Source of the DNA: Legionella nagasakiensis
GTDB lineage: Bacteria; Pseudomonadota; Gammaproteobacteria; Legionellales; Legionellaceae
Assembly: GCF_900639915.1 (NCBI RefSeq)
Contig: NZ_CAAAID010000004.1
Coordinates: forward strand, 1-64,000
Reading direction: 5' to 3'
DNA length: 64,000 nt
The position numbers and the translations under genes were made by a program. How positions within the stretch are numbered: the first letter of the stretch is position 1; the number at the start of each line of letters is the position of its first letter. The notes below the pieces were generated by a model. That model had not been told where the DNA came from, made no database searches, and worked only from the letters and a program-made list of their open reading frames with translations. Shown here one piece after another: positions 50,643 to 61,017 of this stretch.

Positions 50643-50954
50643 TTAATCGATTAAAAGCCGGGAAACGACATTACCATGAAGTAAATGATTACGAATAATT
50701 TCATCAAGATCAGAAAATGACCGATAATTATACCATATGCCTTCAGGATAAATGACCATGCAAGGACCAAGGCTGCAACGACCCAGGCAACCCGATTTAC
50801 TGACTCTTATCTTGCCAGAACCATGCATGTCAAGCCGCTTAAGCGCTTTTTTTAAATAATCAAAAAATGGCTCGCCACCCAGATTCGCACAGCAGGTTTT
50901 ACCAGGAGCTTTTTGATTTGTACAAATAAAAACATGTTTCACATAATGGGACAA
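50643..50954 (-). CDS. 2Fe-2S thioredoxin-like ferredoxin
   Basis: 103 residues. Cysteines: an N-terminal CTNQKAPGKTCC and then SGCLGRCSLGPC, which with the strand-helix pattern marks the thioredoxin-like [2Fe-2S] ferredoxin family. It is probably a soluble electron carrier or scaffold with an unknown partner. It stands between ihfA and rplM with no clear operon partner. Confidence 0.88.
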   Translation of the reverse strand: MSHYVKHVFICTNQKAPGKTCCANLGGEPFFDYLKKALKRLDMHGSGKIRVSKSGCLGRCSLGPCMVIYPEGIWYNYRSFSDLDEIIRNHLLHGNVVSRLLID

Positions 50955-50979
50955 AGCATTCTACCCTCTACAAATCTTG

Positions 50980-51288
50980 TCACTCTTTGGAAATGGCTTC
51001 GCCCTGAGCCTCAACTTTTGTTTTCAACTTAAGGCCTGGCTTAAAGGTAACCACGCGTCTTGCCTCTACAGGAATTTCTTCGCCCGTTTTAGGATTTCTA
51101 CCTGGACGTTTTGGTTTATCACGTAAAGTAAAATTACCAAAACCAGATAATTTTACATTTTGGCCATTTTCAAGCGCATACCGTATCTCCTCAAAAAAGA
51201 GCTCAACGATTTCCTTTGCATCCGGTTTGGCCAACCCAACTTCACTATATAAAGCTTCCGCTATAACAGCTTTACTTAATGCATTCAC
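50980..51288 (-). CDS. ihfA: Integration host factor alpha subunit
   Basis: 102 residues. [54 protein letters not shown] is the DNA-bending arm region with the P-G-R-N-P tip. It heterodimerises with IHF-beta. The gene begins just after the pheT stop (3-bp gap), its normal place in gammaproteobacteria. Confidence 0.96.
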   Translation of the reverse strand: MNALSKAVIAEALYSEVGLAKPDAKEIVELFFEEIRYALENGQNVKLSGFGNFTLRDKPKRPGRNPKTGEEIPVEARRVVTFKPGLKLKTKVEAQGEAISKE

Positions 51289-51290
51289 GA

Positions 51291-53666
51291 TTAATCCCTC
51301 AATGTAATGGCAAACTCATTCTTTAGTTTTTTTATTATAGCACTGATTATTATATTGATCTCGGCATCAACCAGTGTGCGGTTATCATCCTGCAAGGTCA
51401 AGGCCACAGCAAGACTTTTTTTACCGGCAGGGATGGAATCACCAGTATAGACATCAAATACATTAAATCCTTTTAACCATTCAGGCGCTACAACAGCACG
51501 TATGGCTTCCTCTATCTGTATAGCATTTATTTCTTGATTAACCAGTAAAGACAAATCTCTTCGGATCTGCGGATATTTTGAAATCGGCCGATAGTGAACT
51601 GGATCCTGTCGCAAAAAGGATAATGAAAGCTCAAATAACAAGACTTCGCCATCAAAATCCAAGGCATCTACGAGTCGCGGATGCAAGGCACCAATCCAGC
51701 CAACCGCTTGCTTTCCAACCAAAATGCATGCAGATTTTCCTGGATGCAATGCTGGGTGAACCGCAGCAACAAAATCAACATCATTGACATTCAATGTGGC
51801 AAACAATGCCTGTACATCTCCTTTTAAATCATAAAAATCAAATATTCTTGTCGTCTCACTCCAATTTAAAGTGCCATGTTCTCCCAGTAATAAACCTGCA
51901 ACGCAAGGACGCTCTTCCACGAGATGACCATTCCTGTTAAAGACAACGCCAACCTCGAAAAGCTTTATGGCCGTCTGTTGACGATGATAATTATAAATCA
52001 TGGAGGCGATCAATCCTGGCCACATGCCAACACGCATGTTCGATAATTCCTGAGAAATAGGATTAAGCAGTTGCAACGCTTGTGATTGGGGATAAACCGC
52101 TTGCTGTAATTCCGGGTCGACAAAACTATAACTAATGGTTTCATGATAACCACGATGACTTAAAAAATTTGAAATCCGCGTTGATAACTGTTCATATGGA
52201 TTGACTTTGCCTGCTTGCAATGACGTCAGCATCGGTTGCACTGTGATATTCTCATAGCCATACAAACGGATAATTTCTTCGACTAAATCAACCTCAAGAG
52301 AAATATCAAATCGATAAGAAGGAATATCAACAAGCCAATAGTCCTGTTGATGAGTGATGTTCATCCCAAGACGACTCAGTATCTGTTCCATTTCTGTGAC
52401 TGGAACTTCCAAGCCGCTTAATTGTTTTACTTTAACTGGATTAAATAAAACCTTCACCAATTGCGGTAATTTTTGCGGATGATTAACCGTTGTAATGGGA
52501 CCAATTTCTCCTCCAACAATAGTGTGTAATAGTTCAGTAGCTCGCTCCATCGCCAAAACTTGCAACGCAGGGTCAACACCACGTTCGAACCGTTGGGAAG
52601 AATCACTGGTCAAACCATATCGTCGCGCCACGCCTGCAATATGAATTGGGTTAAAAAAAGCGCTTTCCAGTAAAATATCTGTTGTATTGGTCTGTACGGA
52701 ACTTGCCTCCCCGCCCATAATGCCGGCAAGGGCCAATGGCTTACTACTATCGGCAATCACCAACACATCCTTGGATAATGCCACTTCCTGGCCATCGAGC
52801 AGTATCAACATTTCCTCTTCATGAGCATATCGCACATAAATATCGCCTTCAATGGCTTGTAAATCAAAGGCATGCATGGGCTGACCAAGTTCAAGCATGA
52901 CATAATTAGTCACATCCACCACTGGATGCAACGGACGAACTCCCCCCCGACGTAATCGCTCTTGCATCCACAACGGCGTCACAGCATGAGGGTTAATTGC
53001 ACGAATGATTCGGCTGCAATATTGAGGACAAGCATCCGTCGCTTGCAAATGAATGGTCAACGAAGCATCGATTTGTGGCTTGTTTATTTTAGGATGTGGC
53101 TTGTCCATCGGTAATTTATTTAATGCAGCCACTTCTCTTGCGACGCCCAAGACACTAAAACAATCAGCGCGATTTGGCGTTAAATCAATATCCAACACAT
53201 GATCATCTAAGCTCAGGTATTCACGTAAATCAGCGCCAATCGGTGCCTCTTGCGCGAGTTCAAGAATACCGTCTGAACGTTCTTCCAAACCAAGCTCACT
53301 GCCTGAACAAAGCATGCCCTGTGACAACTGGCCACGAAGTTTTACTTCTTTGATTTTGACACCACCTGGCAAATAAGCTCCCAAACAGGCTAATGCTACT
53401 TTCAATCCTGCTCGAACATTTGGTGCACCACAAACGATGGTATAAGTTTTCTCATCGCCTGCATTAACTTCGCAAACAGTCAATTTATCCGCTTGAGGGT
53501 GTGGCATGGTACTTAGTACTTCGGCTACAACCACTTTATCAAACTGACCTGCAACCGGGCTGACCGCATCAACTTCTAATCCAGCCATGGTCAATTGTGC
53601 GGCCAGTTGCTGGGCAGTCAGTTGATAATTAACCCATTCACGCAACCATAATTCACTGATTTTCAT
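51291..53666 (-). CDS. pheT: Phenylalanyl-tRNA synthetase beta subunit
   Basis: 791 residues. Opening [18 protein letters not shown], tRNA-binding EMAP-type domain (about 40-150), B3/4 editing domain, B5 ([14 protein letters not shown] region), the core and a C-terminal FDX-ACB domain (about 698-791). Together with PheS it forms the alpha2beta2 synthetase and also edits mischarged Tyr. It lies 33 bp after pheS. Confidence 0.97.
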   Translation of the reverse strand: MKISELWLREWVNYQLTAQQLAAQLTMAGLEVDAVSPVAGQFDKVVVAEVLSTMPHPQADKLTVCEVNAGDEKTYTIVCGAPNVRAGLKVALACLGAYLPGGVKIKEVKLRGQLSQGMLCSGSELGLEERSDGILELAQEAPIGADLREYLSLDDHVLDIDLTPNRADCFSVLGVAREVAALNKLPMDKPHPKINKPQIDASLTIHLQATDACPQYCSRIIRAINPHAVTPLWMQERLRRGGVRPLHPVVDVTNYVMLELGQPMHAFDLQAIEGDIYVRYAHEEEMLILLDGQEVALSKDVLVIADSSKPLALAGIMGGEASSVQTNTTDILLESAFFNPIHIAGVARRYGLTSDSSQRFERGVDPALQVLAMERATELLHTIVGGEIGPITTVNHPQKLPQLVKVLFNPVKVKQLSGLEVPVTEMEQILSRLGMNITHQQDYWLVDIPSYRFDISLEVDLVEEIIRLYGYENITVQPMLTSLQAGKVNPYEQLSTRISNFLSHRGYHETISYSFVDPELQQAVYPQSQALQLLNPISQELSNMRVGMWPGLIASMIYNYHRQQTAIKLFEVGVVFNRNGHLVEERPCVAGLLLGEHGTLNWSETTRIFDFYDLKGDVQALFATLNVNDVDFVAAVHPALHPGKSACILVGKQAVGWIGALHPRLVDALDFDGEVLLFELSLSFLRQDPVHYRPISKYPQIRRDLSLLVNQEINAIQIEEAIRAVVAPEWLKGFNVFDVYTGDSIPAGKKSLAVALTLQDDNRTLVDAEINIIISAIIKKLKNEFAITLRD

Positions 53667-53699
53667 TGAAATTCCTAGGTTAGGGTCTGTTGACAGATC

Positions 53700-54713
53700 T
53701 TAGAATTGCTTTAAAAAAGCCATGTCATTCTCAAACATCATTCGCAAGTCATCAATGCCAAAATAAAGCATGGCAAGCCGGTCAATACCCATACCAAACG
53801 CCCACCCCTGATACGTTTCAGGAGAAATATTTACGGCTTTGAGTACATTAGGATGTACCATGCCGCAGCCAAGCACTTCAAGCCATCCTGTAAATTTACA
53901 GGAGCGACATCCTGCACCAGAACATTGAGTGCATTCAATATCCACTTCTGCAGAAGGTTCTGTAAAAGGAAAATAAGAGGGACGGAATCGAATGCCTAGC
54001 GTACGACCAAAAAAATAAGAAAAAAAATCCTGCAATAATCCCTTTAATCCAGCTAAGGTAGCTTGTTTATCAATCAGTAATCCTTCTACTTGATGAAACA
54101 TGGGGGTATGAGTTAAATCCGAATCACAACGGTAGACTCGACCTGGCGCAATCAAACGTAAGGGTGGGGTTCTTGCTTCCATCACCCGTATTTGCACAGG
54201 CGAGGTATGAGTACGCAGCAAACGACCATCGCCAAAATAGAACGTATCATGCATGGCGCGTGCTGGATGATGCTCTGGAATATTTAATGCTGCAAAATTA
54301 TAAAATTCAGTTTCAACTTCAGGACCTTCAACAACATCAAATCCCAGTCGGCTGAAATAATCATTGATGCATTGCTTTACCTGGGTCACTGGATGCAATG
54401 CTCCTGTCTTGTTATTCCGTCCGGGTAAAGATACATCGATGCGTTCAGCCGCAAGTTTTTCTTGTAATAAAATTTCTTTTAACTGCAATAACTTTTTTTC
54501 AATACGAATGCTGATGTCTCGTTTAGCTTGATTGACAAGCTGTCCTACTTTAGGCTTATCTACGGCTGGCAAATTCACTAAATTTTTAAGAATTTCAGTT
54601 AATAAGCCCTTTTTCCCTAAAAAATCAACACGGATCGCTTCCAGCTGACTGATTTCCTGAGCGTTCTCGATGGCATTAAACGCAGCCTCTTGTAATGCGG
54701 TAATATCTTGCAT
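53700..54713 (-). CDS. pheS: Phenylalanyl-tRNA synthetase alpha subunit
   Basis: 337 residues. An N-terminal coiled-coil arm (about 1-90) precedes the class II catalytic domain: [11 protein letters not shown] (motif 2 region), [19 protein letters not shown], and a C-terminal [13 protein letters not shown] motif 3. It is preceded by an intrinsic terminator/attenuator. Confidence 0.97.
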   Translation of the reverse strand: MQDITALQEAAFNAIENAQEISQLEAIRVDFLGKKGLLTEILKNLVNLPAVDKPKVGQLVNQAKRDISIRIEKKLLQLKEILLQEKLAAERIDVSLPGRNNKTGALHPVTQVKQCINDYFSRLGFDVVEGPEVETEFYNFAALNIPEHHPARAMHDTFYFGDGRLLRTHTSPVQIRVMEARTPPLRLIAPGRVYRCDSDLTHTPMFHQVEGLLIDKQATLAGLKGLLQDFFSYFFGRTLGIRFRPSYFPFTEPSAEVDIECTQCSGAGCRSCKFTGWLEVLGCGMVHPNVLKAVNISPETYQGWAFGMGIDRLAMLYFGIDDLRMMFENDMAFLKQF

Positions 54714-54728
54714 GATGTAACCTACAAG

Positions 54729-54754
54729 TAAAAAGGAGGCTCAAAAGCCTCCTT
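54729..54754 (-). terminator. Terminator or attenuator between rplT and pheS
   Basis: On the minus strand AAGGAGGCT pairs with AGCCTCCTT (54733-54741 with 54746-54754; 4-nt loop) followed by TTTTTAC. It lies about 20 bp after rplT and 16 bp before the pheS ATG. In E. coli pheST is controlled by a Phe-rich leader peptide (pheM); no Phe-rich ORF fits here. Confidence 0.8.
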
Positions 54755-54774
54755 GTTAACACTTAGAACCTCTG

Positions 54775-55134
54775 TTATGAGGCAAGAGCCGCTTTTGCAC
54801 GTTCAGCAATCGCTGCAAAAGCTGTCTTATCATGCACAGCCATATCAGCAAGCACTTTACGATCGAGTTCAATCTCGGCTTTTTTCAAACCGTTCATTAA
54901 ACGACTGTATGAAAGACCGCACTCGCGGGCTTGTGCATTAATTCTTGTGATCCACAGCGCCCGAAACTGCCGTTTTCTTTGTCGGCGATCACGATAAGCA
55001 TACTGTCCGGCTTTAATCACTGCTTGCTTGGCAACACGGTACACCCGGCTTCGGGCACCATAGTAACCTTTTGCTTGCTTTAAAACCTTTTTATGACGGG
55101 CTTTTGCTGTTACCCCACGTTTCACTCTTGGCAT
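54775..55134 (-). CDS. rplT: 50S ribosomal protein L20
   Basis: 119 residues, highly basic. [18 protein letters not shown] at the N-terminus and the [16 protein letters not shown] core are L20 signatures. It is needed for 50S assembly and in E. coli represses its own operon. Its reading frame lies 15 bp after rpmI. Confidence 0.97.
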   Translation of the reverse strand: MPRVKRGVTAKARHKKVLKQAKGYYGARSRVYRVAKQAVIKAGQYAYRDRRQRKRQFRALWITRINAQARECGLSYSRLMNGLKKAEIELDRKVLADMAVHDKTAFAAIAERAKAALAS

Positions 55135-55149
55135 AATATATTCCTCCCC

Positions 55150-55350
55150 TTAACTACCATGCAACATACGCTCGGCAAGACGTGCATCGCATGACTTCAA
55201 GGTATTCGAAGCAACGCGCAGATGTCGTTTTTGCTTAGTTGATTTTTTAGTGAGGATGTGATTGCGATAAGCGCCTCGGCGCTTTATTGCTCCACTTGCA
55301 GTTTTACGGAAGCGCTTATGTGCCCCCCGATGTGACTTTAATTTTGGCAT
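55150..55350 (-). CDS. rpmI: 50S ribosomal protein L35
   Basis: 66 residues from the ATG at 55350 ([20 protein letters not shown]), the exact L35 N-terminus; a longer in-frame extension upstream is not part of the family. It is basic and small. It lies between infC and rplT in the conserved thrS-infC-rpmI-rplT order. Confidence 0.97.
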   Translation of the reverse strand: MPKLKSHRGAHKRFRKTASGAIKRRGAYRNHILTKKSTKQKRHLRVASNTLKSCDARLAERMLHGS

Positions 55351-55491
55351 AACTAAATATACTCCGCATTTGGGATAAATATCCAGCAGGTCTGGCAGCA
55401 ACAATAATGCCTGTACATTTAACAAACCTACTAATACTATCCGATATTTGCTACTTCATCTGATGTAAGACATTCATTCTTAATATCAGCT

Positions 55492-56025
55492 TCACTTTTT
55501 CTTAGGTGATAAAACCATCATTAATTGGCGGCCTTCACGCTTCGCTTGTTGCTCAATGACAGCAAATTCTGCTGTATCTTGCTGCAAACGCTCCATGATT
55601 TTCATGCCAACATCCTGATGGGCAACTTCACGTCCGCGAAACCGCAGCGTGATTTTGACCTTATCACCGTGATTGAGGAAACGTATCAGGTTGCGTAGCT
55701 TGACCTGATAATCTCCTTCTTCCGTGGTAGGACGGAATTTCAACTCTTTGACTTGTATTTGCTTTTGCTTCTTCTTGGCTTCAGCCTGTTTCTTACTAAT
55801 TTCAAAGAGGTATTTACCATAGTCCATAATGCGACATACCGGCGGCTTGGCATTAGGAGATATTTCCACCAAATCCAAACCACTTTCGTCTGCAGCACGC
55901 AGAGCTTCTCGTGTTGATACAATTCCAGCCTGGTTGCCATCTACATCAATTAAACGTACTTCAACCACATTGATCTGTTCATTAATTCGCGCGCGATCAC
56001 CATCACGCTTATTTGATGCACTAAT
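55492..56025 (-). CDS. infC: Translation initiation factor IF-3 (ATT start)
   Basis: 177 residues. The ATG/GTG-initiated frame begins only at 55968, inside the conserved N-domain. Extending upstream reaches ATT at 56025 with TAGGAGG 8 nt before it, giving [20 protein letters not shown] and the usual ~180-residue length. AUU initiation lets IF-3 repress its own synthesis in E. coli. Core motifs are [17 protein letters not shown] and [12 protein letters not shown]. The ribosome site overlaps the thrS stop codon. Confidence 0.95.
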   Translation of the reverse strand: MSASNKRDGDRARINEQINVVEVRLIDVDGNQAGIVSTREALRAADESGLDLVEISPNAKPPVCRIMDYGKYLFEISKKQAEAKKKQKQIQVKELKFRPTTEEGDYQVKLRNLIRFLNHGDKVKITLRFRGREVAHQDVGMKIMERLQQDTAEFAVIEQQAKREGRQLMMVLSPKKK

Positions 56026-56040
56026 GGTTAAATCCTCCTA
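56023..56040 (-). promoter_or_regulatory. Shine-Dalgarno TAGGAGG and AUU start of infC
   Basis: The minus strand reads TAGGAGGATTTAACCATT: a near-perfect ribosome site, an 8-nt spacer and an ATT start. The TAG is also the thrS stop, so infC can re-initiate after thrS. This is the feature that decides the infC start. Confidence 0.9.
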
Positions 56041-57966
56041 CTGGTTTATGTGTGTTGATAGCCTCTTTGCACCGATTTCTTGGTTAAGCATATCGCAAAT
56101 TGCATCAATTGTCATCGATCCCAAATCTGCACCTTCCCGTGAACGCACTGTTACGAGATTATTTTCGACTTCTTTGTCCCCAATAATTAGCAAATAAGGT
56201 ACCTTTTGCAAGGTGTGCTCGCGAATTTTAAAGCCAATCTTCTCATTTCTCAAGTCAAAATTCGAACGAATACCTTTCTTTTGCAAAATTTCATTTACCT
56301 TTGCAGCATAACAATGCTGTTTTTCACTAATTGTGAGAACGGACGTCTGGATAGGTGCCAACCATAAGGGAAGCTGACCCGCGTAATGTTCAATCAAAAT
56401 CCCCATAAAACGTTCAAAAGAACCAAGGATAGCTCGATGCAGCATGACCGGGATTTGTTTTGAACCATCTTCTGCCACATATTGAGCTTCCAGACGTTGC
56501 GGCATGGAAAAATCAACTTGAATTGTACCACATTGCCAAATGCGTCCAAGACAATCTTTCAGAGAACATTCAATTTTTGGCCCATAAAATGCACCCTCGC
56601 CAGGAGCATCAAGACACTCAATCGCTCTGCTTTTCATTGCTTGCCTTAAAGCTTCCTCAGCTTTATCCCATATCGCATCAGACCCGACACGTTTTTCTGG
56701 CCGAAGCGCCAAACGATAAATAATATCTGAGAATCCAAAATCAGCATACACTGATTGTACGAGTTCCAACATCATGGCCACTTCGGATTGAATTTGCTCT
56801 TCTGTACAGAAAATATGAGCGTCATCCTGCACCATATTGCGTACCCGCATGAGGCCATGCAACGAACCGGAAGGCTCGCACCGATGACAATTACCGAATT
56901 CAGCCAAACGCAAAGGCAAATCGCGATAACTTTTAATGCCTTGATTATAAACCTGTACATGACAAGGACAATTCATTGGTTTTACAGCGTAATGTCGATT
57001 TTCCGTCTCTGTGAAAAACATTTCCTCACGAAAGTTATCCCAATGACCAGATTTCTCCCATAATACTTGATCAACCAATTGCGGCGTCTTGATTTCCTGA
57101 TAACCAAACTCATGAAGACGTGCTCGCATGTATTGTTCTAATAATTGGTAAATAGTCCATCCTTTGGGATGCCAAAATACCATACCAGGCGCAATGTCTT
57201 GAAAGTGAAACAGATTTAATGCTTTACCTAACTTTCGATGATCGCGTTTTTCAGCTTCCTCCAACCGATGCAAATAATCAGCCAGTGATTTTTGATCCGC
57301 CCAAGCCGTACCATAAATGCGCTGCAACATTTCATTGTTAGCATCGCCACGCCAATAAGCACCAGCTACTTTTGTCAATTTAAATGCTTTTAGGAACCCT
57401 GTAGAAGGCACGTGAGGACCTCGACATAAATCCTCAAAATTCCCTTGACGATACAAGGAGATGGTTTCATTTTCTGGAATTTCAGCAATTATTTTTGCTT
57501 TATATTCTTCCCCCAAACTGCGAAAATAAGCGATCGCTTCATCTCGCGGCAACTCACGTCGAGACACAGGATAATCGGCTGCAGCCAACGTTTTCATCTT
57601 TTCTTCAATGCTTACCAAATCCTCAAGTGTAAATGCGCGATCAAAAGCAAAATCGTAATAAAAACCATCTTCGATCACAGGCCCAATAGTCACTTGGGCA
57701 CTAGGAAATAACTGTTTTACTGCTTGTGCCAATAGATGGGCCGTAGAATGCCGGATAATGTCTAAAGCCTCGGGAGTTTTTTCAGTAATGATGAGTAAAG
57801 AGCAATCCCTTGTCAGTACATAATTAACATCCACCAACTGATCATCTACTCGTCCAGCAACAGCAGTCTTCGCTAATCCAGGACTGATGCTATAAGCAAC
57901 CTCACGAATGGTTAAGGGATGCTCAAAATGTTTAGTGCTCCCATCAGGCAGTTTGATGTTTGGCAT
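56038..57966 (-). CDS. thrS: Threonyl-tRNA synthetase
   Basis: 642 residues, the same as E. coli. TGS domain (1-60), editing domain with [10 protein letters not shown] (H-x-x-x-H near 92), catalytic domain with C-P-C-H zinc/editing ligands ([10 protein letters not shown]), [21 protein letters not shown], and a C-terminal anticodon domain. GAGG lies 7 nt before the ATG. It is the first gene of a long operon-like run to ihfA. Confidence 0.97.
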   Translation of the reverse strand: MPNIKLPDGSTKHFEHPLTIREVAYSISPGLAKTAVAGRVDDQLVDVNYVLTRDCSLLIITEKTPEALDIIRHSTAHLLAQAVKQLFPSAQVTIGPVIEDGFYYDFAFDRAFTLEDLVSIEEKMKTLAAADYPVSRRELPRDEAIAYFRSLGEEYKAKIIAEIPENETISLYRQGNFEDLCRGPHVPSTGFLKAFKLTKVAGAYWRGDANNEMLQRIYGTAWADQKSLADYLHRLEEAEKRDHRKLGKALNLFHFQDIAPGMVFWHPKGWTIYQLLEQYMRARLHEFGYQEIKTPQLVDQVLWEKSGHWDNFREEMFFTETENRHYAVKPMNCPCHVQVYNQGIKSYRDLPLRLAEFGNCHRCEPSGSLHGLMRVRNMVQDDAHIFCTEEQIQSEVAMMLELVQSVYADFGFSDIIYRLALRPEKRVGSDAIWDKAEEALRQAMKSRAIECLDAPGEGAFYGPKIECSLKDCLGRIWQCGTIQVDFSMPQRLEAQYVAEDGSKQIPVMLHRAILGSFERFMGILIEHYAGQLPLWLAPIQTSVLTISEKQHCYAAKVNEILQKKGIRSNFDLRNEKIGFKIREHTLQKVPYLLIIGDKEVENNLVTVRSREGADLGSMTIDAICDMLNQEIGAKRLSTHINQ

Positions 57967-58062
57967 CGATAGACCTCTCTTTAATTCATTCCATTCACAC
58001 GCAGTCCAATCCTTATGTGCAGCATTATTTTTCTACTGCATTGGATGGTTTCTCAACAAGCT

Positions 58063-58089
58063 CAAAAAAAAACCCTGCATGGCAGGGTT
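58063..58089 (-). terminator. Terminator of tRNA-Val
   Basis: On the minus strand AACCCTGC and GCAGGGTT pair (58071-58078 with 58082-58089) around ATG, and ten T residues follow (58063-58072). It lies directly downstream of the tRNA-Val gene and upstream of the thrS ATG. Confidence 0.9.
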
Positions 58090-58092
58090 GAC

Positions 58093-58167
58093 TGGTAGGC
58101 ACGAGTGGGATCGAACCACCGACCACCACCATGTCAAGGTGGTGCTCTACCACTGAGCTACGTGCCT
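58093..58167 (-). tRNA. tRNA-Val (anticodon GAC)
   Basis: A 75-nt cloverleaf on the minus strand. Acceptor AGGCACG pairs with CGTGCCT, followed by A and encoded CCA. Anticodon stem CCACC/GGTGG encloses TTGACAT, giving anticodon GAC (Val). The T-arm GGTTCGATCCC is present. Confidence 0.96.
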
Positions 58168-58562
58168 GTAATTCGTTCTACATTAAGAGTTTGTTTGTAA
58201 ATTCGCCAACAAGCTCCAAGAATGGCAGGTATTATATTAAAGCTCATGCCGCAAAGCAAACCATTTCAATAGGGATGAGTTAAAACGCCTCTGAACGCTT
58301 GTTTTAATGAAGGAAGGCTGGAATGGATTATCCTCATTCCAGCCATAAAATTACACGAAGTTGGTCGCTATGGTTCAGCCACTATTCCTTCAACATTAGC
58401 TCAAACACAGCAAGTTGCATCCATCGGATGCTGCGATTTTTACCTTGGTCTAGACAAAGCAGAAACGATTTCCATCCGTTTCATCGCATATTGTATACAA
58501 TACAAAACCAAAGTCAACCAATAATTTCTAAAGGAAACTAATTGTTTCTAAATAAATGATAA
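58168..58562. other. Non-coding region with hairpins and operator-like palindromes
   Basis: About 395 bp with no convincing gene. It holds a hairpin GGCTGGAATG/CATTCCAGCC (58316-58325 with 58335-58344), GCATCC-ATC-GGATGC (58417-58431) then TTTTT, GAAACG-N9-CGTTTC (58462-58482), the perfect 12-mer ATTGTATACAAT (58490-58501), and two TTTCTAAA words 20 bp apart (58525, 58545). It could carry a small RNA and/or regulator binding sites for the HTH gene at 58630. Confidence 0.55.
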
Positions 58563-58563
58563 T

Positions 58564-58592
58564 TTGCGTAAAAAAAATCAATTTGTTACAAT
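58564..58592 (+). promoter_or_regulatory. Predicted sigma-70 promoter of the HTH regulator gene
   Basis: -35 TTGCGT (58564-58569), a 17-bp A/T-rich spacer and -10 TACAAT (58587-58592), 38 bp upstream of the ATG. Consensus match only. Confidence 0.5.
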
Positions 58593-58629
58593 CTGTCTTT
58601 AGTTAACGCACTTAGGTTCCAGCATCACT

Positions 58630-59112
58630 ATGGAGAAGGTCGACTTAACAAAACAGTTTGCCCATCGCCTTCGTGATACGCTGATTGCGGCCGGGTATAA
58701 TTCCCAGCGTTCTACTTCAGGCGTCAATATCCACAAACTGGCAGAGATTACGGGCTATTCCCCCCAAATTTGTCGAAAATACCTGCGTGGACAAGCAATC
58801 CCTGAGCCATCAAAATTAACTGAAATTGCTGAAAAACTTCATGTGTCTCCAGGATGGCTACTGTTTGGCGACAGTCATAATGACAGTGGTACAGCAAATC
58901 ATAAAATTACAATTAATAAAAATTTACTTCGCTATATTTTCATGCGGGCGAATGAGCTTTATAATGCTAAACTTTCGAGCCAAGAAATCACTGATTTTTT
59001 GTTTGACTTAGTGAATGACATTAGTCAGATCAATGCTAATGAAGAACAATCAAAAAAAATAATTGATTTAGCTCTGACCTCGGTCAGACATTTTAGTCAT
59101 GGAAGCATTTAA
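58630..59112 (+). CDS. HTH (XRE-type) transcriptional regulator
   Basis: 160 residues. An N-terminal Cro/CI-like helix-turn-helix lies at about 30-80 (VNIHKLAEITGYSPQICRKYLRGQAIPEPSKLTEIAEKLHVSPGWLLFG). The rest (about 95-160) is helical and Lys/Asn-rich with no recognised ligand domain. It is followed at 9 bp by the next gene, so it is in one operon with the unknown protein and the transporter. It likely controls this operon or nearby genes; that is inference. Confidence 0.8.
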   Translation: MEKVDLTKQFAHRLRDTLIAAGYNSQRSTSGVNIHKLAEITGYSPQICRKYLRGQAIPEPSKLTEIAEKLHVSPGWLLFGDSHNDSGTANHKITINKNLLRYIFMRANELYNAKLSSQEITDFLFDLVNDISQINANEEQSKKIIDLALTSVRHFSHGSI

Positions 59113-59121
59113 GTATTATTC

Positions 59122-59673
59122 ATGGAACATGTAAGAAAGGAAACAATACTTCATCCTGGCCTTTTGGATATACTCTTTGCCTATAAAAGCAAAGTATCTA
59201 GTATATTCCGCGACGTCTTGGGTATTCACGAAATCAGCCACATTGCCATCTCCTATGTGAATGCGGATAATGAACTGTTGTCGCTCTCATCGACACCCGC
59301 TCTTGAATTTAATTTATTTAACAGTAATCTATGGCGCTATGATCAAACTTATCAAGCCGACTGGTATCAATTGTGTACTCAAGCGAACTGGCAATCCTTA
59401 TATACAGCCATACGCTATGATGAATTGTATTACATCAAACAAATCAAGCATCGATATCCTCTAGGCCTTTCTCTTGCTGCAAAACTTGATAGTGCTTACC
59501 TAATCTATTCCATTGCAAGTCATAAAAATTGCATACACACACAGGAAATGTTTGCTCAGGAACATGATAGTTTTTATAAAATTGGACAATATTGCACAAA
59601 CATGCTCTTGCCTTTATTTCTGGAACATAAGCATTCGTATTCACTTGGCATACAGTCACGGACCAGCGTATGA
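59122..59673 (+). CDS. Cytoplasmic protein of unknown function
   Basis: 183 residues with no signal peptide or membrane segment. The sequence (GIHEISHIAISYVNADNELLSLSSTPALEFNL, then a Trp/Tyr-rich stretch SNLWRYDQTYQADWYQLC) has an alpha/beta ligand-pocket look similar in general style to the sensing domain of LuxR-type regulators, but no DNA-binding domain follows. I do not recognise the family with confidence. It is linked to the HTH gene (9-bp gap) and overlaps the transporter start by 4 bp, so it probably senses or modulates something for this module. Confidence 0.6.
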   Translation: MEHVRKETILHPGLLDILFAYKSKVSSIFRDVLGIHEISHIAISYVNADNELLSLSSTPALEFNLFNSNLWRYDQTYQADWYQLCTQANWQSLYTAIRYDELYYIKQIKHRYPLGLSLAAKLDSAYLIYSIASHKNCIHTQEMFAQEHDSFYKIGQYCTNMLLPLFLEHKHSYSLGIQSRTSV

Positions 59674-61007
59674 AGCATCAAAATAAAATCATCTTAGGTG
59701 GTTTCATGGGAAATTTAGTGGAAGCCTATGACGTTTCTATCTGTTATTTTCTTTCCTATGAATTATCGACCGTTTTAATTGGCGATAATAAAGGTAATCC
59801 AACGATCGTATTAACGTTGATATTTCTTGCCTATCTTGCCAAACCAGTCGGTGCTTTTATTTTAGGCCTGCTCTCTGATCTTTATGGCCGCAAGAATATA
59901 CTGATTGGCTCAATCTTAGTGATGGGATTGTCGACCGCCCTTATAGGATGCATTCCTGGCTATGCTCACATCGGTCTCTTTTCTGCAGCTGCCCTATTGA
60001 CGCTACGAATCATTCAGAGCATGGCATTAGGTTCAGAGTTTCTTAACTCAGCCTCTTTTCTTGTAGAAAGCGGCGATAACAAGCAACGAGGGTTTCGTGG
60101 CTGCTGGTCTTCTGTTGGTGTTAAAGCCGGATATTTACTTGCTTGCTTGGTCACTGAAATCACACGAACCTATGGAATAAGTGCAGAACACGGCTGGACC
60201 TGGCGGATTCCTTTTCTCCTTGCTCTCGTTACAACGCTCGTTGGTATTTCTATTCGTTTTGGTATGCCTGAAAGCCTTGCCTATATCACGTATTATGCAG
60301 ATAGAAAAAAGCCAACGACCCGCTCCATTTATCAGCAGTCAATCCAGTTTGTCCGACAATATCCTTTTTTGTTTAATTATGCTTTTTTCGCCAGTTTTTT
60401 ATCCGTTGCTACAGGATTTTTCTTTTACCTGTACATCCCAATGCATGCTGTGAATTACTCCGCTCTTCCACGGGAATTCATCGTTCACTCAACGATTCTA
60501 TCCTTAGTGTTTGTAACCTTGTTGATCCCTGTCTTTGGGCGACTATCCGATAAGCAAGACCGCTTAAAAATGCTACTTTATGCCACGTTGGGCATACTTA
60601 TCTTATCCTATCCCTTTATGCATGCCATTAATTTTGGCAGTGCCTTATGTTTTTTCACAATGCAGCTGCTCATCTCTGTTCCATGTGCATGCTATTACAG
60701 TGTGTCTTCTGTTTTATTAATTGAACTCTTTCCCTTACAGATCCGCTGCACTGCTTTATCTATTATATTTTCAATCGCTGCAAGCCTTGCTGCTGGATTG
60801 CCACCATTATTAGCTGATTATCTTGCACGGGTCACTCACCACCCCAATGCTCCCAGCTTGATTATGATTTTGCTTGCAATCATCGTACTAGGAAATATTA
60901 AAACCTTATCCCGCCTTTATCGAACAAGTAGAAACCAGTATTCAATTACAATGCATGAGGATAAACCTACTTTTATCATTCAGTATGAAAAAGTTGCCAT
61001 GAAATAA
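59670..61007 (+). CDS. MFS transporter, metabolite:H+ symporter (MHS) type
   Basis: 445 residues with about twelve helices. The MFS loop 2-3 motif is GLLSDLYGRKNILIG, and LILGLGSDL-like elements, then RIIQSMALGSEFLNSASFLVE (TM4-5; the MHS G-x-E-x-x-x-A region), and R-F-G-M-P-E-S motif after helix 6 resemble the ProP/MHS subfamily (osmolytes, dicarboxylates, amino acids). The substrate is unknown. It is the last gene of the HTH module. Confidence 0.85.
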   Translation: MKHQNKIILGGFMGNLVEAYDVSICYFLSYELSTVLIGDNKGNPTIVLTLIFLAYLAKPVGAFILGLLSDLYGRKNILIGSILVMGLSTALIGCIPGYAHIGLFSAAALLTLRIIQSMALGSEFLNSASFLVESGDNKQRGFRGCWSSVGVKAGYLLACLVTEITRTYGISAEHGWTWRIPFLLALVTTLVGISIRFGMPESLAYITYYADRKKPTTRSIYQQSIQFVRQYPFLFNYAFFASFLSVATGFFFYLYIPMHAVNYSALPREFIVHSTILSLVFVTLLIPVFGRLSDKQDRLKMLLYATLGILILSYPFMHAINFGSALCFFTMQLLISVPCACYYSVSSVLLIELFPLQIRCTALSIIFSIAASLAAGLPPLLADYLARVTHHPNAPSLIMILLAIIVLGNIKTLSRLYRTSRNQYSITMHEDKPTFIIQYEKVAMK

Positions 61008-61017
61008 CAGACCCTAG

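Noticed and set aside
58323..58541. 72-codon open frame in the tRNA-Val/HTH spacer
   Set aside because: No ribosome site, His/Ser/Arg-rich composition typical of non-coding AT-rich DNA, and it overlaps hairpins and palindromes.
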